Source: Sialis fuliginosa (taxonomy: Eukaryota > Arthropoda > Insecta > Megaloptera > Sialidae). Taken from it: a stretch of DNA of 64,000 nt. The stretch spans positions 35,402,001 to 35,466,000 of the forward strand of contig OY540810.1 in assembly GCA_961205875.1 (NCBI GenBank), read 5' to 3'. Below the pieces are notes generated by a model. The model was not told the origin of the DNA. It searched no databases and worked only from the letters and a program-made list of their open reading frames with translations. Position numbers and translations under genes: made by a program. Numbering within the stretch: the stretch's first letter is position 1; every line of letters begins with the position of its first letter. Below, piece after piece: positions 48,830 through 61,442 of the stretch.

Positions 48830-49261
48830 CAGTGCAACCTCGATATAACAAAACTGAAGGGAAGTAGAAAATATTCGTTATACCAAGTAATTTGTTACAG
48901 TGAGGTTTGTTATATAAAGGTTAGGTTGGTCTACTATTCGTTATAACAAGGTAAGAAAACTTGTTTATTAACCTCAACATTACGTAGGTACTCATCTACT
49001 TAGCCTGTTATAGCGAACGATTTCCACTAAAAAGAAAAAACTGTATTTTATTTAAAAACAGTTTACAGTTTTCTGTCATAAAATAATAAAAATTTAAATT
49101 CAATTCTTAATTTATCGTTATAAAGAGGCTGTTGACAAATGTATTCGTAATATAAAGGTATATTTTACATTAGCTCTTACGGGCAGTTCTAGGAGATATC
49201 GAAAAATTTGTTAAATCGAGGAAATCGTTATATTGAGGCTCGTTATATTAAGGTTACACTG
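48830..49261. mobile_element. pogo/Tigger-like MITE, 432 bp
   Basis: The left end CAGTGCAACCTCGATATAAC and the right end (reverse complement CAGTGTAACCTTAATATAAC) are inverted repeats, with TA on both sides (48828-48829, 49262-49263). Several CGTTATA-type words repeat inside. Ends of this type are characteristic of the pogo/Tigger group. No transposase frame remains. Confidence 0.85.
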
Positions 49262-49379
49262 TAATATGTTGACAAATCGAAGTAAGAATAAATGCCGTAA
49301 TGGCGCCACTTTCGATTCAAAATCACTATTATTTTAGTGAAAATTAGTGTAATGACTACTAACTCAGTTTTAGAGAGTA

Positions 49380-52071
49380 AATTAGAATAAATTAATAAAT
49401 TAGTTGTTCTTGATTAGGAGCATTCCATCCGCCTCTAATCTTTTTTGGCGAAGCAACAAACTGTTTTTAAATGATTTAAAAAATTAATTACCTACTATTG
49501 TTATTTCTATTCATATGTAACGTCAATAAAAAAAATCGCTCTTTAATAATTGCAATATTTGCAATAACATAAAATTATTGATATATAATAATTTGTTGTA
49601 GGTAGGTTATCTCAAATGTCGTTTATTATTATGTATATGCTTATAATAATGTATAATTATTTTACTAATTCTATTTATTTATTTTAATCTCCCGTCACTG
49701 CACTTTAACCAAAATCCCATGTTCATTAAAACCTGCTATGACCATCCCATTAACAAATACTAAACCCTTCTTGTGTCTCTGTACGTCCTAACAAATACAC
49801 AATCTCAGAAAACATAATACGGAGGAGCTGTTAACAAAGATCTTCTTCAGTTGACAAGCAAGGTTGAGGAATAATTTATTTATTTTATTTTTATTATTGA
49901 AAATTCAATTCGTTTTAATAATATTAAATATATAAAAAAATTGATTTACTATACATATCTAAAATGTTGCAACTGAACTTTTTTGCGGTGGATTCTTTTT
50001 TCCAACCTATATGTATATATATTTTGTAACAATACTTGTAGCAAAAAATAAGTGCTACATCAGTAATTTACAGGTTCAGTAGTGAGTAGGTATTTTTTAT
50101 TTCAACATATTTCGCAGACAAAAACAGCAGAATCAATCATTCCATAGAAATGTTTTCCAAAATGAATCGTACATAAATCTATAATTTCACTGAGGTACTT
50201 AAATTTTATTATTATTATCGAAATACGTATCGTATGTATAATGTAAATGTGTGATTTCTTAAATCGATTTAAACTTTCGCTGAAAATTCTAAATAAAACA
50301 GAATCACGTTTAATACATTAATAGTGGTATTTTACTTTTAATACTATGAGTTACTTAATCCTGATCGTTAAGAATTCAAGAGCAATACTAACAATGAGAT
50401 TGACCTTAATCATACCGAAACAGATACACCGTTAATAAAAATGCAACGCCTTCTATAAAATAAATACATATTGTTAACTGTTACAGCCTATCAATGTCAT
50501 CATTGTTATTATTATATCAAAAAAATAAGACTTTTCAATAGCCGGTATAGAATGACTGTCTATGACTGGTATATTTTTTAGAGTTTTGTAGTTCTTACTT
50601 TCTACATGCAAATATAACATACTAGCGCATTGGACCCGGTGTTACCCGGGTTAATAACCACAAAATCATAGTGACCTAAAATATACAACATACCTACCCA
50701 ACATGCCCACAACACACGGTTCACCACGAATTATTTTTTCCGACTTTAATTTACATAAAATATCCACAAATTATATACTTAAACCTAACCTATCCATTAG
50801 TAAAAATCAGAATAAAATCCGTTCAGTAGTTACTAAGAAAAACAGATGACAAATAACAATTTTAGTTATAAAATCAAACTAATAATAATATACATAACGT
50901 TCGATTTAAAAAAATTATTTCTACTATACTTCATTATTCATCTTAAAAATATACAAATACATTGCCCATTTAACCGATCTTCTAATGTTAATAAATAAAA
51001 ATAATGGTATCAAAAATCATTCGGTTTCAGCGAACACCCTGTACAATTATAAATATTCATTCATTAATATGTATTGTATATAATCAACACTCATAAATGT
51101 AGATATAGATAATTATAGTATCTAACACCTTTCTTAAGACATAATTGATTAAAATAAAAATATATTAATAACCATGTAAAATCATTCATTTTCATAAAAC
51201 GTGACCGTCGTTGTTTTGTAAAAATTATCGTAGTTGTTAATTAATTTAAATGATCTAATAATTGAACCAGTCTCGTTTATTTCATTATTTGTATTATGTA
51301 CTATACAATACTATACATACCTACACATGTTAAATATAATTTTATGATTATAATGAATAATTATATGTAATATCGTCAGGTTTTTTTTGCATATATACTA
51401 AATACATATACATATATCATAATATAATAGTAGTGACGTTAAATATAAATAAAAACAAACTTGTTTGTTTAAACGTCAAAATTTAATAAAATATATATAT
51501 ACCTATATAATGAAAATTTTCTTAGTAACAAATATAAATATTAAGCCTGTATTGCACTTGTCAATTTTAAGTACAATTTTTGAACAATATTATTTGATGG
51601 CCTTAAATGCTATGGTACAATTTTGTGTTCTTGACTAACAAAACTTTAAAAATAAATGTTTTTCTTGTCTTATAACAAAACAAATAGAATATTCTTTTAT
51701 AGTTAACATTTAATAAGCACAAATTATTAAAGCAGTAATCCAAAAACTCAGTTGCTATGCACAAATACAACAAAATTGTACAAATACATTGCCAGAAAAA
51801 TGAAACATGTGCTTTTTAGAGAAATGTACTTAAATACTTTTACAAAAATTTTAATTTATATACTATATTTAAGTAACAATAATTTAAAATAAATATTTAA
51901 ATACAAGTTTAACGATTTTTTTTTTATTTCTATACAAGTACAATTAGTCCAAAAAAGGTAACTTAGTATGTAAAGGTACTATGCACAGCTCAAATAGAGC
52001 AATTTTGTTTTATTTGAAATGAAATAATCTATTTTTAGAATTGATTGTAAAATTAATCTTGAGTATTATAC
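49380..52071. other. AT-rich stretch with one retroelement scrap
   Basis: About 49404-49450 relates to the hairpin repeat at 3849-3990. About 50621-50880 begins TAGCGCATTGGACCCGGTGT and includes AAATCCGTTCAGTAGTTACT, typical of dispersed insect LINE/SINE tails. No gene is seen in the rest. Confidence 0.4.
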
Positions 52072-52263
52072 AAAGACATTGTATGACATAGACTAAGTGA
52101 GCCATAGCAATTTATTATTTATTTATATTGAGTACCTACGTGATGTGGACTGTCGTTTCTGAATTATCTTTATTCTGTGGTCCACATAATCTTGTTCATT
52201 CTCTTTCTACCGAGAGTTATCGTTTTCGGCTGGCTCATTGTCTCTATGTCATACAATCTCTTT
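52072..52263. mobile_element. MITE, 192 bp, with 33-bp inverted ends
   Basis: AAAGACATTGTATGACATAG at the left end continues to GTGAGCCA and is mirrored at the right end (TGGCTCA ... CTATGTCATACAATCTCTTT) with few mismatches. The CATAGA word is shared with the element at 54043-54860. Non-coding. Confidence 0.7.
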
Positions 52264-52424
52264 GGTATTTTAGCAAATACTTACAATTGATGAAAAAATA
52301 AGAAGTGTAATACAGAATTTAAATACATATATTGTATATCTGCCTTTTTAGTATTTAACATGAGCCATTTTATAATTTAAAAAAATCAAGAATATTTTTA
52401 GTTAAAATTTGTTATCATTTAAAT

Positions 52425-52597
52425 CACTGGTTCTCAAACTGCGTATTGGAGGGATCAAATGGAGCCCTAGTGGCTCTATTATTTATATATTATTATTATA
52501 TAAAATCACTACTAAAAATGGTAATTATCAGGGGAGCCTTTAGATTTTTTTATATCTAAAAAGGGGGTAGTGGGTCAAATTAATTTGGAAACCTATG
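52425..52597. mobile_element. hAT-like MITE, 173 bp, with exact 8-bp duplication
   Basis: The left end CACTGGTTCTCAAACTG and the right end (reverse complement CATAGGTTTCCAAATT) are imperfect inverted repeats. ATTTAAAT flanks both sides exactly (52417-52424 and 52598-52605), as expected for hAT transposition. Confidence 0.8.
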
Positions 52598-52605
52598 ATT
52601 TAAAT

Positions 52606-54042
52606 GGTTAACATATTTTTAATAAATATAAATTGAGAAAAGCAAAACATTCAGCTGGAAAACATTTAACATCACTATAAATATAAATCTATTTTCTTAG
52701 ATAAATAACCAGTATTTTGTAAATACTTCAATGAATTAGACGTTTGAACAATCTTTATAAAAACACATCAGTTGAAGTAGCCACGTATGAAGTAATAATC
52801 ATAATTACTATAAAGATAGTGATAAATAAACGCAAAATGTTACTTAACACTAAATGATGAAATATCTCTCGATCTAGATTGTATTTTATTTTAGATAACC
52901 CTACATCCGTGCATTAAATCATTAAAAATACAATTGTTCTAAATTATAAAAACAAACTACAAATGTAAATATACTTAAGTCATTATACACTTTTTTAAAT
53001 ACGATTTTCTCAAAATCATGATAATTTTCTAATGCATTAAAAACTCATCAAGAAACAAATTTACTTAATTTTTATAATTAAGTCACAGTTAAAAAAATTA
53101 CTTAAACTATGACAAATTACTTTAGGTATACAAAATTTTCAATGCCAGTGTTATGGTCGAGTCGTAATTACCTTTTGCCTCCACGTGATTTCCTTTTATG
53201 AATCAAAAATCATTATTTAAAATTGTAACACCAAGTACAAAAAAGGAACGCAAAAAGTAATTGAACGTCGGAATGTTCCACAATTAATTATCTTTTTACC
53301 AGTCATTTTTAGACGGGGTATTAAACCAAATCATTTTTCAGCCTCCAGCTGTTAATGTCTTTAAATAACACTAGGTCAAGAAGTGCAGAAAAGTGGATAA
53401 CGAGTACAACGAGTAATTCGTTCAATATTCAAGTACTTCACCTTCACGATACCTAATTTTAAAAAGCAATTCTTTTACTTGTGGTACTTCAGCGATTCCA
53501 AAATCTTTTATGATTTACATAAAAATACTATCTTTTATTTTCTAATATAATTTTCCATCAATTTATTACGTTTTTCTAACTTATCACAGGCCTGCGATGG
53601 TTTTCCCATCACAAAGTAGTAATTTCGATAGATATTAGTACTAATTTAAAAAAATATATTTAAAAAATTCTAACACCTAAGTTTTCTGAGAAAATTATTT
53701 TTTTCTGATTTCGTATTACTACTAGAGTGAGCTTCCATTTTCTGTTTTAGAAATATATTTGAACGATTGTGTTGATGTTTAAAAATTCATCTACCCTCCC
53801 TAGTTGTTGTTTATGGTCATTATAAACTGACATTCGAAAGTTAATGCACAATGCTGACTTTGAAAAAACTATGAACAAGACTGAAAAGCTAGCTTGGAAA
53901 TCATTCAAAGAGGTCGTAGAACATTTTTTAGGAAACAGAAAAAGTCGTAATATAAAAATCTAGTCAACAACATGCTTAACAATCTAAAAATCTCTCTTCT
54001 GCATTCCCATATTGACATCTTTCCCGAGAATTTGGTACACTA
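52606..54042. other. AT-rich stretch without recognisable genes
   Basis: No exon, RNA gene or complete mobile element is seen. Confidence 0.45.
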
Positions 54043-54860
54043 CATAGACATAGAGAATGGACAATGCATTCTGTATTAACACAATGATGTAACATCTGTT
54101 CAAAAAGTGAAAGAGAGATGCAGTGTAGTTTGGAATATATCTGTATCTTTTTCTAAGATCCTGATTGGTAGCTTACTATAGTTCAGGGTAGTATTTCTGT
54201 CAGATATATTTTTGTATATCTATCTTGTGATTTTTGTGCAATAAGTTTTTTATTAGAAAAGTAAATAATATAAACAATAAACATACTATAATGGTTCATA
54301 TTTCATCGAGGAAATTAAAAAAAAACATCAATTGATCTGATAGAAATTTTCGAAATTATGAACGGTCGTTCCGGGAAAATATCATTTTTGCTACCAAAAA
54401 TATTAAATATATATTAATAAAAAATAGTTTTAAATCAATTCCCATGTGGTTGCTTTGCTACAAAATGATGAGGTGGATTTTACTTACAATAAACAGCACA
54501 TACAAGATTTACTTAACAAAATTTTAAATATTTTTTTTGATATTAGAACAAGATATTAAAATTGGTTAAAAAAATTCGAAACTTATATTATTTAGAAATC
54601 AATAATTGTTTCTTTTTTAAATAAATTTTTTTTATAACGTTAATTATTTTAACCTCTTTATATACAGTTAACCTCTTTATACAACAGTAGATTAATATAT
54701 GATAATATCTATGAATATTTTTAATGTTCGGGACTAAGAATGAAATAGTTACACTCCTGTTTAAAAAAAGGACAAGTATATTCCAAACCTGTCTCTATCT
54801 CTTTCTTTTGACACGGCTCTGTGTTCGAGTCAGATGCGTGGTCCATTCTCTATGTCTATG
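54043..54860. mobile_element. non-autonomous DNA transposon, 818 bp, 8-10 bp target duplication
   Basis: The left end CATAGACATAGAGAATGGAC is mirrored at the right (GTCCATTCTCTATGTCTATG). GTACACTA flanks both sides exactly (54035-54042 and 54861-54868). The duplication can be read as up to 10 bp because the boundary bases repeat. AAAGAGAGATGCAGTG near the left and TCTCTATCTCTTTCTTTTG near the right extend the partial symmetry. No transposase frame is left. The duplication length suggests hAT or a related superfamily. Confidence 0.82.
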
Positions 54861-54868
54861 GTACACTA

Positions 54869-57218
54869 CGATTTTCCGCCATTAAAATTCAAAGTGATAA
54901 GTTTTACTTAATTAACAAATATTAATTATTATGTTGTACTAACTATAGTTACTTCATTCATAGAGGGACAATTGCCCCCCGCATTTTCCATGGATTAGCA
55001 AATCACTATATTGGCTTTTGTTTGTGTTAAAAAAAAAGATAACGCTTCCGTTATTTTAGTCGTGCCCAATTTAGCAAATAAAATTTAAAATATTTTATTT
55101 TTAATAAATTTTTATGTTGGATTGAATTGTTAAAGTAAAAATACTTGTAGATAAAGGAACAATTCGTATACAAATATGTACAATATACTATATTTGTGTA
55201 TAACCAAATTAAAATTCTGAATTATTCAGCAATTTTGTATTTTGTTTTATGACTATTTGCCAGATTACCTGAATAACAAACAAATATAATTGTTTAGTTT
55301 ATTTATGCAGGTAATTAATGCAGTAATTGCGTATTAGTTTATTAATAAAGGTTTCAAATTATTTATTTATCGAACCACTTGCTAAGTGTTTTAATGCATG
55401 TTTGAAATTTTAATATGTATACTCGTATTTATGAAGCCGAACAATTTTTCAAGTTATATTCTTTTAAGCTTATAAATACTTTTAGATATAATGAAAATAT
55501 CGTTTTTTATACACACGGAAAAAAATATACTGAATATACTAAATTACAGTTTTTCCTATCTGTCCCGGATAATAAGCAAGAACATACCTATAATATTTTA
55601 CTGTCTGAAACTGTAATAATAAAAAATAATTTTTGAATCCAACACGATTATAGAATAATTAAGAAATTAATTAACTGATATTTATATTCGGTTAACTCTG
55701 GATAAAAAAGGAGATATTCAAAATTATAGCTTCAATTATAAACATGTTGCAATCAATCATTTTTTTTAGAAATTTGTATTGAAAAATTGTATATGACCAT
55801 CTAGCATCCATCACTCTTTAACATTAGAAAATGAGGTTATGTTTAATTGTACTTGCGTTGAATTAGACATAAAAGAATTTTTTATATAAATATTAAACAA
55901 ATATCTATACAAAATGCAAACAAATCGAATGAACCAGTAATTTTTATTTTTATCAAGCATGTAATAAAAAATTTTAAATCAATACAAATTTTAAATAAAA
56001 TTTAAAAAAGATTGATTATAGATATTAATATTTTTTTAACAATTTTTTTAATTTCTATTACGAATCGTAGGTACATATGTAGTGTACGTATATATATAAT
56101 TTCCTAGGCGTCCGCAGAGGGTGGATAAAATGGGACATTTGCCCCCTCCCCCCACCAACTGTAACGTGTTCTTAGTTTTTCTTTCTACGAACGCCCCTGC
56201 TTTATTTTTAAATTTCATGTATATGTAAATTTTGACTGTAAAACGTTGCTTCCAACACTTGTACCGATACGCAAACGTCATAGAAAAGAGTCGTACTCGA
56301 TTCAGGGTCCTCTAAAATGAGTAATTCGAATTCGTTTTTTTTCATAGTTTCTAATCAATTTATATTTATAGTAAAATCACCCTACTTTATCACTTTTTCA
56401 AAATTAATATAACCTAAATGTTCAAGCCGCTAATTAAGGTCATTATAACTTTATTATTTAAGCATACCTGTATACACAATTTCTTAATGTACCTAGTATT
56501 TAAATATAGAATAAATAAAATTCATACCACGCGCACCTTTTATCTTAAAGTACATAAATTACCATATTTTTCAATCTACGAACTTTGAAAATAAAGGTGT
56601 GAAAAGTAAATAGAAAATATATAACCTGTACTAATATACCTTCTAGTCTTGTAAATAAAAGTAATGAAACTACGACACACATACCGACTTTTTCTTAAAG
56701 ATCACTTGGACTTAATATCTTTATAATTATACATTCACCTTAAATGTAATAAAAAAATGGAGCGGAACACATAACAATAGAAACCTTAAAATAACGGTAG
56801 TCAGGTCTTATTATTGAAGTTAAAAAGAAATACATTAGTATGTACTGGTACATATATTAAATTATGTTTTGTCATTGAGTTCATGAAGTATGATAGTTCC
56901 CTTTCATTAATGATTTGACAAAATATTGTATTATTTATTTTGTAATCAGACATAGCATTATACATTATGTAGGTACTCCAAAAAATAATTTATTATTCGT
57001 TAATTTTGTGTTACAAACAAGGACATCTGAAGCAAGTAATACATTCATATCTAGTGATATAATAATATAATTGTTCATACTTTTACTCCTGAGGATATAC
57101 AAATTATACATACTTACTGTTTTTGTAGGTACTCCTATCAAATGATTCTGATATTGACTATTAAAATTGTCATAAATTTAGGATTATATGTTATCTATTG
57201 ACGTTTTATTTAATAGTC
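54869..57218. other. AT-rich stretch with a GC-richer transposon scrap
   Basis: No gene is seen. About 56105-56205 (CTAGGCGTCCGCAGAGGGTG, then a C-run) looks like an hAT-type fragment. The frame at 55415-55636 has no recognisable protein features. A signal-peptide-like start near 55830 closes after 11 codons. Confidence 0.4.
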
Positions 57219-57221
57219 TAA

Positions 57222-57557
57222 TGTCCGGTATTATGTATAAAGAAGCACGCAAATTTTCTAGTTTGCAAGCACTCTTAAATGAGATATCAAACTTATATGA
57301 CAGTTCTTTTGGAGTTTGTTGAAAACTTTAACAAGTTTCGCGCACGTGTTGTAGGTAAACACCAACGGTATTAAAACAGTGGTGATATTATGAAAATTAT
57401 TTTGTACGGTCAAAGATGTCAACTGTGTTACAATTAGTTGAAGTGTCACTGCTCTAAATTCCATAACTAATCCATAGATAGTAGTACAGAATTAATACCC
57501 CATTTGAAAGTGCTTGCAAGCTAACAAATTTTACGAGCTCCTTTATAATACTGGACA
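57222..57557. mobile_element. Harbinger-like MITE copy 1, 336 bp
   Basis: The ends TGTCCGGTATTAT and ATAATACTGGACA are inverted, and TAA flanks both sides exactly (57219-57221 and 57558-57560), matching the TWA duplication of PIF/Harbinger elements. A reverse-strand frame at 57258-57464 lies inside. A second copy is at 63420-63754 in opposite orientation. Confidence 0.82.
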
Positions 57558-57682
57558 TAAAATTTCGAGGTCACCTCTTTAGAACAGACGCATGGTAAAG
57601 ACGTCTCATTATCAGTCAAAAACCGTTTAATTTATAAACTCATGTTTTATGTTACAATTAATGACTACATCCGATGTAGGAA

Positions 57683-57950
57683 ATGCCAGTCTTGACAATG
57701 GGCCAAAACTTGGCTAAATATTGGGTTGCCAAGTGTTGCTTTGATCCCAATTTAGGCCAACATTCAGATACCGAGCTTCGGTCACCTATTCGTTGCCTTT
57801 TGTTATTTTGTAAAGGGGAGACTCTGGGCCAGCCTTGGTACTATAATGGTCAACAAGCCTTGGCCGAGTCTTAAACGAAGTTATCATTTGTATTTTGGTT
57901 TAATGTTGACTAGCATTGGCGCATGCCTGGGCCAGCTGTGACTTCTTTGT
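57683..57950. repeat. TTGGGCCA/TGGCCAA-rich island, 270 bp
   Basis: GC-richer sequence with repeated words such as ATGGGCCAAAACTTGG, TTTAGGCCAACATT, CTGGGCCAGCCTTGG and CTGGGCCAGCTGTG, spaced irregularly on both strands. The near-palindromic TTGGCCAA theme suggests an internally repetitive transposon fragment. The frame at 57683-57874 is a by-product of its higher GC. Confidence 0.5.
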
Positions 57951-59980
57951 AATTTCCTACATGGAATGTACAAAATATAAGTATGTAAATATACTATTTG
58001 ATTATTTGATAAAAATTTACTTTCTGTATTTTTTTAGTTTTATTCAGTTTCAATCTTCTTTCAACTTTCTCCCCTTCCGTTTGTTATCTAATAAATAATA
58101 AAACTCTGTTATTGAATTTTTAATTACAAATAAATATTCAAGAATATGAAATTATAACACGCAATTTTGCGACCTTTATCAAAAATACACTAATTTCAAA
58201 CGAAAAGGTTAAAACAATGACAATAATAATAACATAGGATATGGAAATACTTTCAGTTCCGAATTATATTTTTTTCAATTCAATCATTTTTTAATAATAA
58301 TTTCATAATTACAAATCCATGAACCTAAAACAGCAAAATCCTTGACATTCTATTATGCGTGTTACATATTACAGCTATTTATAAATAGATGACTATATTA
58401 TTATACTACTATAATCATATGTTTTGAAAGTATATGCATACAATGTATAGTAATTACAAATTATAGTAATTAAAGCTGCGATATTCGATCTAGGAGCAAG
58501 GATCTAAGATTCTTTAAAAAATAATTTTGATCATTTAGTTTTGGTTATTAATATAATTACATTTTGCCATTGAATAGTAGAATTAAATAATTACACTTAT
58601 AGAAATAAATACTTTTCTTTTAAACATATAATTCTTAAGGTTGTTTTACTGAAAAAGCATTATACAATTAAAAAATGTTGATCATAAAATATTTCAGTTT
58701 TTTTTAATATTACAATCAAATATTTTTTTATTGTATGTAAAATCTCAAAAAAAACGGTGTACTTAACATTTTCGTATCTTCCATGAACGTTTTTTCAACT
58801 AACTTAGCATGCATTTCTATCTATACGTTAAGCATTTACATTAATTTACATATAGACATTTAATTAATAATTTTAATTTTTTCTCAACTTTCATTACATT
58901 TGCTTGCGTGGACTACGAAGTTATTGTTCAGAATTTTTTAAAAATATAATTGAATTATTTTAGATACTTTTATTCTACACAACTCTTTACTACATTATAT
59001 TGTTCAATATTTAACGGTTTAGACAGCGTATTGCAAAAGAGCAAAAAGGCGGCAAACTTTTTTCGATTTTTTAATTTTTCATATATTTTTGAAACGGTTC
59101 TCAACAGACAAAATAGTTTTAAATAAAATTTGTAGAGAATATGATTATCTATATTTTTTACTTTTTATTTTTGTGATGTATTTTGAATGTTGTTAAATGA
59201 TGCGTAACAATTTGCTTACATGTGATATTAATGACGTACATTGTTTAATATTTGCAAACATTTAAATGTGCGAAAACCAATGTCCATACGCTGAAAATTT
59301 CACAGATTAATTACTATATTTATCAGTTATGTGCGTAATGTTTATTTAGCGTAAAAAAGTAAAATATCCTGAATAACTTACGAATTCATATACATATAAC
59401 TTTTTGTGAGAGTCTGTAAGTCTATAATTTAAAATAAGAATTTATGAAAAAATAGTGACCTATGATTTTTCAGAAGAAGTGTGATTTTTTTAGTAATAGT
59501 TATTTATTATCAAACATATCAAAATATTACATTAAACAGACAGAAAAAATCTTTCCATTTTTTAGAATTTTTATAAGAAAATATCAATTGTAATTGATTT
59601 TTATTTTTTATAAATTTTAATTGAAAAATATCAATTATCATGTAATCTAAACTCTAAACTAATTAGGCTCTCTAACAGTGAAAGTCACATCAAAATCAGT
59701 TTAGTAGTTTTCTATTCGTATCAGCTAGGAAAAACAAACAGTATTTGAATAGATAATTATGCAAAGTTACCAATACTTTTGTAAATTTCGTATTAAAATT
59801 CTTGTTTCATTTAAATATCAAAACAATAACAAATACCGAATAATTCTTATCAAATCAATTAAACAACAAACCAATGTCCTACATATACAAATTCGTTAAT
59901 ACAACCGCAAGTAAAAGTGTCAAGGCCCCTGATAATTATGTCGTATCCATGACAACACAATTAGTTGTTTATCAATGGAG
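57951..59980. other. AT-rich stretch without recognisable genes
   Basis: No exon, RNA gene or complete mobile element is seen. Confidence 0.45.
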
Positions 59981-60027
59981 AACGTGCCCGTGGACGCTGA
60001 TTGTTTCTCTTAACCTTAATATTTAAG

Positions 60028-60092
60028 GATAAATCTGCGCCAAGTTTAATTGTTTTTGTCAGTACTTAAGTGCAATTTAAATGGTAAATACT
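60028..60092 (+). CDS. candidate promoter and first coding exon, 4 codons, phase-0 donor
   Basis: An arthropod initiator TCAGT (60059-60063) lies about 30 bases after GATAAAT, a weak TATA-like word. ATG at 60081 encodes MVNT and reaches the donor GTAAGG at 60093 in phase 0. The GC-richer block at about 59970-60005 (GGAGAACGTGCCCGTGGACG) would be proximal promoter. With only four codons this is the weakest of the five coding first-exon candidates. Confidence 0.27.
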
Positions 60093-60339
60093 GTAAGGTT
60101 GTGGATTGAAATTGTTCAAACTTTATAAATGATGACTGCGAACAGCATTTCCTGTCAATTATTTAGGTTATTATCAAAAACACAGTTATTTTCAGGGTCA
60201 ACTGGGAAGGATAAACAGCACATTATTTTAAAAATATATATTTTTTTTAAATAACAGGTTTTTCTGAAGAACAATTTTGTTCATAATTTTTACTTTCTTA
60301 TACGGCCTTATGTATTAAATACATATAATATATATAGAG

Positions 60340-61075
60340 GCGTGCGTGCGTTGAACAATAAACACTTTAGGCATTTGTCCAGGACTTCGAGGTGAAGGCG
60401 GGGCCCTTAGCCGGGTAGAGTAAAAAAAAATTAAGACCTTTTTTGCTCTTGAAATATTTTTGGCGGTGAGATTTTTAAATTTAAAAGAGGAAAAGAGGGG
60501 AAAATTTTTTTCTACCTGAGTCCTTCAACTTTACAAGTCTTGAGGCTTCCGCGGTGATCTTGATATGGATCTTGGCTACTGCACTTTTAGAAGAGCCCTG
60601 AAGATGTCTACTGCAATGTGTGACGAAACGTTGGCCGATAACATGACCAAACCGACGCGACTTACACCCAGAAGCCAAGATCCTCCAACTCTCATATCGC
60701 GCCGCTAAATATAAATGAGTATTGAGTATTGTTAAGCCAATTTTTTTAATTCGAAATTTTAATGGAAATATCCAAATTGGCCTTCCCTGAATCCATGCCT
60801 GTGATCTGTCTGTCTGTCTGTAGAATCGGTAACTTTAAAACGGCAATATATAGAAGGATGAAATCTTGAGAAGGAAACCTCCTATTTTTAAAAACGATCG
60901 ACCGGAAACGGGTGTTTACTCTGTTTTCTATATTTTATCAATTGCCAGAAACACGTACACTGTAAGATCAGTATTGCATATAAGAAAGTCTCGTGGCACC
61001 AATAGCAGATTTTTTATAATTGCAGAACTTTTCCGCATCCAACATATAAAAATATACCTACAATAGACATTAAGG
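60340..61075. repeat. mixed retroelement scraps
   Basis: About 60590-60700 carries CTGAAGATG, then TGACGAAACGTTGGCCG, a word pair typical of Penelope-like and some other retroelement tails. About 60805-60850 has a TCTG microsatellite and unique-looking sequence to 61070. Frames at 60481-60678 and 60866-61066 show no protein family features. Confidence 0.4.
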
Positions 61076-61269
61076 GGCGCCGTGAAACAAAAGTTTAGTA
61101 GCCTTTTTTATATTATACACTTCAGTTAGATAACAATTTTACGTGCCTTCTTTCTCTGATATTTTTAATGAGTTCTCAATCAACACGGGTCAGTAAAAGT
61201 AATCTTAAAATCTTGACATTTAACGAATATATCGCGTTATTGAAAAGTTTTCAAGAAATACAATAACAT

Positions 61270-61442
61270 CAGAGGCGCCGTAGCCGTGGGGGCAGGGGAG
61301 GGAGAGAGGGGGGCTTTTGAATTTTAAGAACGCCAAGTAAAATTAGGTCAGCTCACGGCCAGCTTAATTTTTGAGATTCATACTGAGCCCTCCTCCCACC
61401 CTACCCCCCCCCCCCCAGAAAAAATTGATTCCGGCGCCGCTG
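61270..61442. mobile_element. hAT-like MITE, 173 bp, with C-run and G-run
   Basis: Ends CAGAGGCGCCGTAG and TTCCGGCGCCGCTG are inverted. Flanking octamers AATAACAT (61262-61269) and AATGACAT (61443-61450) differ at one base. The interior includes GAATTTTAAGAACGCCAAGT, also found at about 45957. Confidence 0.82.

Larger units (their letters stand above)
48281..49379. mobile_element. TACTCTCTAAAACTGA-ended element carrying two nested MITEs
   Basis: The left end TACTCTCTAAAACTGA (48281) is mirrored by TCAGTTTTAGAGAGTA ending at 49379. The same ends bound the element at 17258-17515. Two complete MITEs, 48638-48806 and 48830-49261, lie inside, so the host element is older than both. Without them it is about 500 bases long. 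Confidence 0.7.

Noticed and set aside
55820..55875. signal-peptide-like start MRLCLIVLALN
   Set aside because: It stops after 11 codons with no donor before the stop; it is too short to distinguish from chance.
57258..57464. 68-codon reverse frame as a real gene
   Set aside because: It lies wholly within a 336-bp MITE that recurs at 63420-63754; kept only as a finding about the element.
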